From the NCBI GenBank assembly GCA_025782575.1, contig JALGYY010000006.1:1-9637 (forward strand): a stretch of DNA of 9,637 nucleotides. The letters are read 5' to 3'. Below are positions 1 through 5,645 of the stretch, in pieces (the first letter of the stretch is position 1; the number at the start of each line of letters is the position of its first letter). Both the position numbers and the translations under genes were made by a program. The notes beneath the pieces were generated by a model. It did not search any database, was not told the DNA's origin, and saw nothing but the letters and a program-made list of their open reading frames with translations. Source of the DNA: a bacterium (lineage in GTDB: Bacteria > Orphanbacterota > Orphanbacteria > Orphanbacterales > Orphanbacteraceae).

Positions 1-47
1 CGACGGACCTCGCGGACTACCTTTTCTGGACCAGGACTCTCATGCAT
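1..47 (-). CDS. Partial 5' end of an unidentified gene running off the left edge
   Basis: An ATG at 47-45 opens a frame that stays open to the window edge (15 codons, beginning MHESPGPEKVVREVR). An AGGAG Shine-Dalgarno motif (58-54) sits 6 bases upstream, which is good spacing. The fragment is too short to recognise a family. A second ATG at 43-41 in another frame hits a stop after 8 codons, so it is not preferred. The gene would be divergent from the secreted-protein gene at 160, with a 112-base spacer between the two starts. The call rests only on the start signals and the open frame. Confidence 0.4.
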   Translation of the reverse strand, partial: MHESPGPEKVVREVR

Positions 48-60
48 GGACTTCTCCTTT

Positions 61-70
61 CCTATTTATA
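61..70 (-). promoter_or_regulatory. Possible -10 box for the left-edge gene
   Basis: On the minus strand this reads TATAAATAGG, with a TATAAA hexamer close to the -10 consensus. Only a poor -35 match (TTAAAG) lies about 16 bases upstream. Transcription from it would start almost at the Shine-Dalgarno site, giving a very short leader. The divergent spacer (48-159) shows no better promoter for either gene. Confidence 0.2.
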
Positions 71-159
71 GTACTCGGATATGTCCTTTAACTCTTCTCT
101 TGACTCTGTCTCACTTTCGCTGAACCGCTACACACGCAAGGTCCGGTGGAGAGTGAATA

Positions 160-777
160 ATGAAACTTGTTATGGCGTCAGTGTTTATGCTGATTTTCCT
201 GCCTGTTCTGGCAGGGGCTCAGGTAATCGATTTCTACGGCTACGCGTGGGAAGAGGGCACGGGAGAGATCGAGCTGAAGCTCGCCGGCAAGGTAGATGAC
301 ATCCTTCCACCTCTCACATGGACTCCCTCGTTCGAATACACGATCTATCTGTTCAATCTGGCGCCCGGCACGACAGTCGTGCAGGGCGGAGGGTGGGAGC
401 ACACCCCTTACACGGGCGGTCGTTTCCAGATCTGGGAAGACACCACTCCTGATCTCGCGTACGGCACTTTTCCGCCGAACGCCACCGTCCCGTTGACATT
501 CGTAGACGGAACGCTCTATCTCGAAGGGGATTTCACGACACTTGACGTGTATCGGAATCCGGGAATCGGCATCGGCAGCTTCCAGGGTGACCTCCTGTTT
601 ACAGGCGGAACCCACCTGATCGAACTTGCCGTACCAGGCTGGACTTTCGGCGGCACGACAACGTATTCGCCGGATCTTCCTGATGGTTATTCGGAAACCT
701 GGGACGGCATGTTCTATAGCGAGACGACCGGATCCGAAGAGCAGACCTGGGGCGGGATCAAGGCTCTCTTCCGCTAA
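160..777 (+). CDS. Secreted protein of unknown function
   Basis: The 205-residue product starts with a clear Sec signal peptide: MKL, a hydrophobic core to about residue 17, then AGA (18-20) with predicted signal peptidase I cleavage before Gln21. The mature part is about 185 residues, acidic, rich in Gly, Thr, Tyr, Trp and Phe, with alternating polar/aromatic stretches that suggest an all-beta exported domain. There is no further membrane segment, no lipobox, no cysteine in the mature part, and no PEP-CTERM-like tail. I do not recognise a family. The ATG at 160 is supported by GGAG at 148-151 with an 8-base spacer and by the signal peptide beginning at that residue. It is alone on the plus strand, and its last 20 bases overlap tail to tail with the membrane/TPR gene. 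A long antisense frame covers it but lacks protein-like character. Confidence 0.82.
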   Translation: MKLVMASVFMLIFLPVLAGAQVIDFYGYAWEEGTGEIELKLAGKVDDILPPLTWTPSFEYTIYLFNLAPGTTVVQGGGWEHTPYTGGRFQIWEDTTPDLAYGTFPPNATVPLTFVDGTLYLEGDFTTLDVYRNPGIGIGSFQGDLLFTGGTHLIELAVPGWTFGGTTTYSPDLPDGYSETWDGMFYSETTGSEEQTWGGIKALFR

Positions 778-2737
778 GCCTTTCAAGACGGCGTTGCGCT
801 TCCCGGGAATCCGGGAAGCGCTGAACCACGGACCGATAGGTATCCTGTGCCCGGTCCGTTTTTCCTTGTCTTTCGTACACAAGGCCGAGGTCGAGCAGGA
901 ACGCCTGGTTTTCAGGAGCGATTCGCACGGCCCTTTTCAGCGCCCTGGCGGCACCGTCATTATCACTCTCTTCGGAGAGCAGCCGTCCGAGACTCCCCCA
1001 CGCTCTCCCATCTTTTCTCTCTCGCCGAAGTCCGTCCCGGAGTGACTCGATCGCCGCCCGGCGGTCTCCTGATCGAGCGAGCAAGTAGCCACGGTTAATC
1101 ATCACGTCTCCCCTCCACGGCTCGAATTCAAGCGCCTTACTGAGCACTCCGGCTCCCTCTTCATCCCGGTCTGTGCTACCGAGAATCGCCGCCAGATGAA
1201 TACGGGGGAGTACAGAGCGGGGTGCCTCTCGAATCGCCCGCCGGAGCTCCTGTTCCGCTCTGCCCGGATCGATTCTCTCGAGGACATCACCACCGCTCAG
1301 GACAGGAAAAGGAACGGTATACATGGGGAGATCTCGCCGATCGCACTCATCACGGGATATGTACAGCATGGATGTATCATCCCACCAGACGAGGGACATC
1401 TCGTTTCCGGGCAGGCGTGGCTCTGCCCATTTGTGATCGATAAGACAGTGGCCGATATCGTATTTCGCGATGATCTCCCGCCAGGTGTGGTTCGCAATAT
1501 AACGGAGCGTCGGTTCGTGGAGCTGGCTCCGCCCGTCCGTAAAAACGGGGCGCTCGCCTTGGAATCGAGAAATAAGATAGCCGCCGTAAATATTAGAGTT
1601 AAAAAGATTTCCCTCCGGGTCGAGGCGGGCGATTGCATCGGCGCCGGCCACAGGCGCGAGTTGCCGATTGATCCCGGTGCCGAACTGATATAGCCCCTGG
1701 GAGGCACCCGGGTCGAGTGCGCGGACCGAGTAAGCTATGAAGAAGAACGAGGCGACGGCAGCGATCACTCGGGGAGTCGTTCGGCCCCGACCTTTGGGTA
1801 CCTGGAACGCATCCGCCATGACAGGGAGCGCCAACACAACGAAGATCGGCATGAGCCGGACGGAACGGAACGTCACCAGAGCGACCGGTAGCAAAGTCAA
1901 GAGCACGACCGGGTCGCGGCGAGCCGCTCGAACGGCGAGAACCAGGGCCGCAATCAGGAAGATCATCTGCAGCGGATCGCGATTCCAGTCGATCGGCCTG
2001 AGCTCCTGGATCGCGAACTTTGCGAAATCTTGGACATGACCCAAGGCGAATGAAATATACTTTACATGAATCGGGTTCAGGAAAGTAACGAAGAGGGAGA
2101 TGGCGGTCCATTTAAGGAGCCGGTTACGAGCAGGCGCATCGAGGCCCTCGCGTGACGGCAATAAACGTGCGGCGATCGCCTCACCAACCCAGATCGACCC
2201 CATCACGAGAATGCCGAAGAGTGCGCCCGAATGAAACTGAACCCAGACCAGGAAGAGCGCCGGTAACCATCGCAGGCGATCAATTCTTCCCCTCCGATAG
2301 TCGTAGAGAACCGACCAGACAATGGCGACGCACATGAAGGTGACGAGGTCCGGCCGGATGACGAAACGAAATCGGGTGACAATAAGGCCCGCAAGAAGAA
2401 GGGCGAGCACGGAAAACGGGTCGGCACCGTTCCGGAACAGCGTCCTTCCCATGACGACAAAGAGGAGCGCCAGTAAGATCGCTTTGGCGATGATCGCGCC
2501 ACCCAGTCCGGCAGCGCTTACGATTGCGAAGCTGACGATCTCGAACAGCCATTGTGTGGGGGGATAGCTCCGGCCTTCTGTGGTATACGAAAACGGGTCG
2601 GCGAAGTGGAGGGCCCGATTGCTCAGCGTCTGCTCGCCGTTCGCGAGATGCCACCAGAAATCGGGCGCGTTAATGGCAAAGAAAGCGGATAGAAATACGA
2701 GAACGGCCACCACGCCGAGGATGATTGCGCGAATCAC
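758..2737 (-). CDS. Polytopic membrane protein (GT-C-like) with C-terminal TPR domain
   Basis: The 659-residue product has an N-terminal signal-anchor helix, then an extracytoplasmic loop with PDFWWHL (25-31) and DPFSYTTEGRSYPP (47-60). These resemble the first-loop acidic motif and conserved segment of a widespread family of GT-C-fold-like membrane proteins. Further hydrophobic segments run to about residue 340. A soluble part follows with NIYGGYLISRF (382-392) and RPVFTDGRSQL (396-406), also typical of this family. Residues about 490-650 contain roughly four TPR repeats, a protein-interaction scaffold. A likely role is lipid-linked sugar transfer or envelope glycan/protein assembly, but neither donor nor acceptor can be named. 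The start codon is GTG (2737-2735), overlapping the TGA of the Maf gene by 4 bases. There is no good Shine-Dalgarno site, so translation is probably coupled. Start choice is supported because the first helix begins at residue 3. Confidence 0.85.
   Translation of the reverse strand: MIRAIILGVVAVLVFLSAFFAINAPDFWWHLANGEQTLSNRALHFADPFSYTTEGRSYPPTQWLFEIVSFAIVSAAGLGGAIIAKAILLALLFVVMGRTLFRNGADPFSVLALLLAGLIVTRFRFVIRPDLVTFMCVAIVWSVLYDYRRGRIDRLRWLPALFLVWVQFHSGALFGILVMGSIWVGEAIAARLLPSREGLDAPARNRLLKWTAISLFVTFLNPIHVKYISFALGHVQDFAKFAIQELRPIDWNRDPLQMIFLIAALVLAVRAARRDPVVLLTLLPVALVTFRSVRLMPIFVVLALPVMADAFQVPKGRGRTTPRVIAAVASFFFIAYSVRALDPGASQGLYQFGTGINRQLAPVAGADAIARLDPEGNLFNSNIYGGYLISRFQGERPVFTDGRSQLHEPTLRYIANHTWREIIAKYDIGHCLIDHKWAEPRLPGNEMSLVWWDDTSMLYISRDECDRRDLPMYTVPFPVLSGGDVLERIDPGRAEQELRRAIREAPRSVLPRIHLAAILGSTDRDEEGAGVLSKALEFEPWRGDVMINRGYLLARSGDRRAAIESLRDGLRRERKDGRAWGSLGRLLSEESDNDGAARALKRAVRIAPENQAFLLDLGLVYERQGKTDRAQDTYRSVVQRFPDSREAQRRLERLSGREP
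828..863 (+). terminator. Probable rho-independent terminator of the secreted-protein gene
   Basis: A perfect 8-bp stem (ACGGACCG at 828-835 with CGGTCCGT at 852-859) encloses a 16-base loop that can form a small inner hairpin. It runs directly into five T residues (859-863). It starts 50 bases after the TAA at 775-777, on the correct strand. It lies antisense within the 3' part of the membrane/TPR gene. The large loop lowers confidence. Confidence 0.5.
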
Positions 2738-3318
2738 CGAAGCGTATCGACGCCGAAACGGCGGAGAAGTTCAGTTACTTGAATGAGCGGAAGCCCGACT
2801 TCGGCGGTCGGATCGGTTGTTTCGATCGATTGGAAGAGGGCGATACCGAGCCCCTCGGCTTTATAGGCACCCGCACAATTGAGAACATGTTCGCGCTTTA
2901 CGTAGCTCTCGATCTCCTGATCGCTCAGATCGCGCATGTGAATGCGTGTGACATCGACTCCTGTTTCGACGTGCTCGTCATCGATAATCTGCACGAGCGC
3001 GACCCCTGTTACGAGGCTGTGTGACTTGCCGGAAAGCAGTCTCAGCGACTCACGTGCCTTTTCTGCGGTTCCCGGTTTCTTGAGCGCCTGGCCGTCGATC
3101 TCGGGAATCTGGTCCGCACCGATCACAATGGCCCCCGGATATTGAGAGGCAAGCGATCGGGCTTTCCGGACGGCAAGATGAACCGCGCGCTCCTCGACGG
3201 GAAGATCATCCGCACCCTCTTCATCACAAAGGGGGGCAAGCGAACGGAACGGAATGCCAAGCCGGCGAAGCAACTCCTCCCGATAGGAAGACGTTGATGC
3301 GAGAATTATATCTTTCAT
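2734..3318 (-). CDS. maf: Maf/YceF-type nucleoside triphosphate pyrophosphatase
   Basis: This 194-residue protein has the usual Maf length and motifs. The N-terminal ASTSSYREELL (7-17) is the substrate/phosphate-binding signature. IGADQ (66-70) carries the catalytic acidic residue. CAGAYKAEGLG (148-158) contains the conserved Lys153 and Glu155, and GLPLI (175-179) is also conserved. The DQ rather than DT at 69-70 and the segment around YVKREH...CAG match E. coli YceF more than YhdE. YceF-type enzymes hydrolyse m7GTP to m7GMP and pyrophosphate, so this is best read as a cytoplasmic house-cleaning pyrophosphatase acting on methylated or modified nucleotides. The ATG at 3318 has a weak upstream AAGG. 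It lies 48 bases after the DHH gene and overlaps the following membrane/TPR gene by 4 bases. The specificity is inferred from sequence resemblance. Confidence 0.93.
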   Translation of the reverse strand: MKDIILASTSSYREELLRRLGIPFRSLAPLCDEEGADDLPVEERAVHLAVRKARSLASQYPGAIVIGADQIPEIDGQALKKPGTAEKARESLRLLSGKSHSLVTGVALVQIIDDEHVETGVDVTRIHMRDLSDQEIESYVKREHVLNCAGAYKAEGLGIALFQSIETTDPTAEVGLPLIQVTELLRRFGVDTLR

Positions 3319-3366
3319 ATCGCTACTACCTTACTGTTGCTGATCCCGTTCGAGCGCGGGTCACTT

Positions 3367-4368
3367 TCACTTGTTGCTCTTTCGGGGCCCCATGTTCGAC
3401 TGGATCGTCCGTTTCACCCATGAGCGAATTCCTTCGAGATCCGCGATGTCCAGCTCCTCGGGCAATTCGACGCTCCTGATCTCCGCCCTGGCTGCCATCT
3501 TGTGCCCGCCGGCGCTCCCGATCAAATCAAAAGCACGGCGCGCAATGAGGCCTACATTCACCCGCGGCCCCTTCCCGCGGAAAATTACGACCACTCGGTT
3601 CCGATAGGTCCCCCCCACCGCCACGACACTTACTTTTTCGAGACCGATGAATGTGTCGGCCAGTATTACGAGACTGTCGGGCGGCACCGGGCCATCGAGA
3701 AAAACGAATAGGAACTTCTTCCGTACCTGAATCTGCGGAATGGCCCGGCCGATCAGTTCGAGATCGGAGCGCGAGAATTGCTCATGCTCCATCTGCCTGA
3801 GATGAGTCATATTCGCCAGCGGTAAGAGATGCGCGTAGGCATTTACGTCCTTCCGCGAAATCGACCGCGTAAGCCCCCCGGTATCCGTCTTGATCCCGAA
3901 GCAGAGCGCCGTTGCCAATGGCCGCGGGATCTTGATCTTTCCCCGATAAAGATACTCGGTCATGATCGTAGCGGTGGCACCAATATTGGGCCGCACATCC
4001 GCGAACTCCGCCTCGAACGGTTTGACCGCCGGATGGTGGTCAATAACAATGCTCGGCGCCGGAATCGGGTGATTCTCGAATTGGTCCGGCTGACCATCAA
4101 CGAGTGCGACCTTCGAAAAGAGACTCACATCGATTTTGTCGAAACGCTCACTTCGGATCTTCAGGATCTGCACCATCGCACGGTTTTCGAGCCGGACGAT
4201 TTCACCCACATGAGCGATCTGGCTCGACTGCACCTTACCGGACATGAGCCGCTTCAGAGCCCACGCCGAAGAGAGTGCATCCGGATCGGGCTTCATCAGG
4301 ATCAAAAGACGATCCGACGGCACGACCGTCTTCCAGAGGTCTTTCAACTGCTGGGGGATGCGCGCCAT
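3367..4368 (-). CDS. DHH-family phosphoesterase (NrnA-like)
   Basis: This 333-residue cytoplasmic protein has the DHH plus DHHA1 two-domain layout, with a length typical of NrnA/RecJ-like phosphoesterases. Visible motifs are KPDPDALSS (26-34, motif I metal-binding aspartates), VALVDGQ (88-94, motif II Asp91), VIDHHP (108-113, the DHH motif), KTDTGG (160-165, motif IV Asp162), and GSAGGHKMAA (284-293, the DHHA1 substrate-binding loop). Known family members are Mn-dependent and degrade nano-RNAs, pAp or cyclic dinucleotide products; which of these applies here cannot be told. Motif I differs from the common H-x-N-P-D-G-D-A form: the usual His is Leu24 and the Gly is Pro29. The ATG at 4368 is preceded by GGTGA with a 7-base spacer. 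It lies 24 bases after the aminopeptidase gene and 48 before Maf, so it is likely part of the same operon. Confidence 0.9.
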   Translation of the reverse strand: MARIPQQLKDLWKTVVPSDRLLILMKPDPDALSSAWALKRLMSGKVQSSQIAHVGEIVRLENRAMVQILKIRSERFDKIDVSLFSKVALVDGQPDQFENHPIPAPSIVIDHHPAVKPFEAEFADVRPNIGATATIMTEYLYRGKIKIPRPLATALCFGIKTDTGGLTRSISRKDVNAYAHLLPLANMTHLRQMEHEQFSRSDLELIGRAIPQIQVRKKFLFVFLDGPVPPDSLVILADTFIGLEKVSVVAVGGTYRNRVVVIFRGKGPRVNVGLIARRAFDLIGSAGGHKMAARAEIRSVELPEELDIADLEGIRSWVKRTIQSNMGPRKSNK

Positions 4369-4392
4369 AATCTCTTCACCGGATCGATCGAT

Positions 4393-5520
4393 CTAAAGTC
4401 GACCAGGATTCAGACCCTCCAATTCCGGAACGACGAATATGCCGTCCTTCCGAATCAGCTTGTCGTCGAAGTAGATCTCCCCGCCACCGAACTCGGGCGT
4501 CTGGATCAATACCATGTCCCAGTGAATCGATGAGCGGTTCGTATTGTCTGCATCGTCGTATGCGTTTCCGGCCGCCATGTGCAGACTGCCGCCGATTTTT
4601 TCGTCGAACAGAATGTCGCACATCGGCTTCTTGATTTTGGGGTTGAAGCCGATCGCAAACTCACCGATATATCTCGCTCCCTCATCCGAATCGAGGATCT
4701 TCTTCAACGCTCCGTTGTTGGAGCAGGCGGTATCGACGATCTTGCCGTTTTCGAACTGGAGGCGAATATTGTCGAAAGTCACACCATGGTAAATCGTCTT
4801 GGCATTGTACTGGATCACACCGTTGATACTGTTCTTGACCGGTGCTGTGAAGCACTCACCATCCGGAATGTTTCGATCGCCTGAGCAGGGGATCACCGGA
4901 ATATCTTTGATCGATAACGTCAGGTCGGTTTCGCCGGGACCGAGAATCCGTACTTTATCGGTCTTCCCCATGAGAGCGGCGAGAGGCTGCACCGCTTCGT
5001 TCATCTTCTGGTAATCGACGAGAACGACGTCGAAGTAAAAATCTTCGAACTTGTCTGTTCCCATTCCGGCGAGCTGTGCCATGGATGGTGTCGGCCAACG
5101 CAATACACACCACTTCGTCTTCGGCACGCGGTATTCGGTGTGTACATGGGAAAACAGATTATCCTGATACGCCTTCATCTTTTCGGCGGGGATGTCGCCG
5201 AATTCCGTCGTGTTATGGGCACCCCTCACCCCGATATAGGCCTGCACCTTTTCCATCTGGAAGCGCTCCACCTGACCCATCAGCTCGAGCCGCTTCTCAA
5301 TCGCCTCGACCGAGCCGATCTGATACAGGTCCCGAAGGATCTGAGTATCCTTCCAGAGCACGATCGGGGTACCCCCGGCTTCGTCCGCTGACTGGATGAG
5401 CGCTCTCACCATGCCCCGAGGGATATCGGCTGCTTCGATCAGCACGTTTTCCCCCTTCTGCAGGGAGACCGAGTGCTGAATAAGCAGATCGGCAAGTTTC
5501 TTGAATCTAGGATCAGTCAT
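4393..5520 (-). CDS. M29-family metallo-aminopeptidase
   Basis: The 375-residue protein matches the M29 (AmpS/PepS/AmpT, 'thermophilic' aminopeptidase) family in length and motif order. Candidate ligands of the two-metal centre are Glu222 in DGECFTAP, Glu287 in IGEFAIG, His314 in GSLHMAAG, and His333 and Asp335 in SIHWDMV. The N-terminal half has the usual family opening, including QKGENVLIEA (21-30). Enzymes of this family remove N-terminal residues from short peptides in the cytoplasm; no signal peptide is present. The product is slightly shorter than the usual ~400 residues but all predicted ligands are retained. The ATG at 5520 is fixed by a strong GGAGG site with a 7-base spacer. It is the first gene of a probable four-gene unit with the DHH, Maf and membrane/TPR genes. 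Confidence 0.92.
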   Translation of the reverse strand: MTDPRFKKLADLLIQHSVSLQKGENVLIEAADIPRGMVRALIQSADEAGGTPIVLWKDTQILRDLYQIGSVEAIEKRLELMGQVERFQMEKVQAYIGVRGAHNTTEFGDIPAEKMKAYQDNLFSHVHTEYRVPKTKWCVLRWPTPSMAQLAGMGTDKFEDFYFDVVLVDYQKMNEAVQPLAALMGKTDKVRILGPGETDLTLSIKDIPVIPCSGDRNIPDGECFTAPVKNSINGVIQYNAKTIYHGVTFDNIRLQFENGKIVDTACSNNGALKKILDSDEGARYIGEFAIGFNPKIKKPMCDILFDEKIGGSLHMAAGNAYDDADNTNRSSIHWDMVLIQTPEFGGGEIYFDDKLIRKDGIFVVPELEGLNPGRL

Positions 5521-5527
5521 CGGAAAG

Positions 5528-5532
5528 CCTCC
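5528..5532 (-). promoter_or_regulatory. Ribosome binding site of the aminopeptidase gene
   Basis: On the minus strand this is GGAGG, 7 bases before the ATG at 5520-5518. It is the strongest ribosome binding site of the central operon and fixes the start. Confidence 0.7.
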
Positions 5533-5576
5533 GGATTTCTTGGATTTTGGGTGGTGCCGGCGGTTGCGTTCTACAG

Positions 5577-5582
5577 ATTATA
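5577..5582 (-). promoter_or_regulatory. Candidate -10 box upstream of the aminopeptidase operon
   Basis: The minus strand reads TATAAT, a perfect -10 consensus, in the 125-base gap between the asparagine-synthetase-like gene and the aminopeptidase gene. A start about 7 bases downstream would give a leader near 50 bases. No good -35 hexamer lies 16-18 bases upstream (that region is GC-rich), so the promoter is tentative. Its place just after a likely terminator supports a transcription-unit boundary here. Confidence 0.4.
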
Positions 5583-5606
5583 GGGAAAATACGGGAGTAC
5601 GCCCGG

Positions 5607-5628
5607 AAAAAACGCACCCTCCCGGGCG
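5607..5628 (-). terminator. Probable terminator of the asparagine-synthetase-like gene
   Basis: Read on the minus strand, a GC-rich hairpin (CGCCC, loop GGGAG, GGTGCG with one bulged T; 5628-5613) is followed at once by six T residues (5612-5607). It starts 17 bases after the TAG stop at 5648-5646. The same left arm can instead pair with 5606-5600 in a 7-bp stem (CGCCCGG/CCGGGCG) that puts the T run in the loop. The two structures exclude each other. Confidence 0.5.
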
Positions 5629-5645
5629 GAACCTGGAAATCGGAG

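Noticed and set aside
796-821. Perfect 11-bp inverted repeat with a 4-base loop, considered as a terminator
   Set aside because: There is no T tract on either strand directly after it, and it is fully inside coding sequence (FPDSREA region of the TPR protein). The hairpin at 828-863 is a better terminator.
178-882. Long minus-strand open frame (234 codons) antisense to the secreted-protein gene
   Set aside because: It is Arg- and Cys-rich without recognisable domains, and covers a plus-strand gene with a signal peptide and ribosome binding site plus the true end of the membrane/TPR gene.
4378-4404. GATCGATC-rich string with nearby GTCGACC, vaguely similar to 8661-8684
   Set aside because: The similarity is short and gapped, and such palindromic strings are frequent in this sequence, so no repeat family is supported.
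3829-4533. Plus-strand 234-codon frame opposite the DHH and aminopeptidase genes
   Set aside because: It is a shadow of two well-supported minus-strand genes, and the composition is not protein-like.
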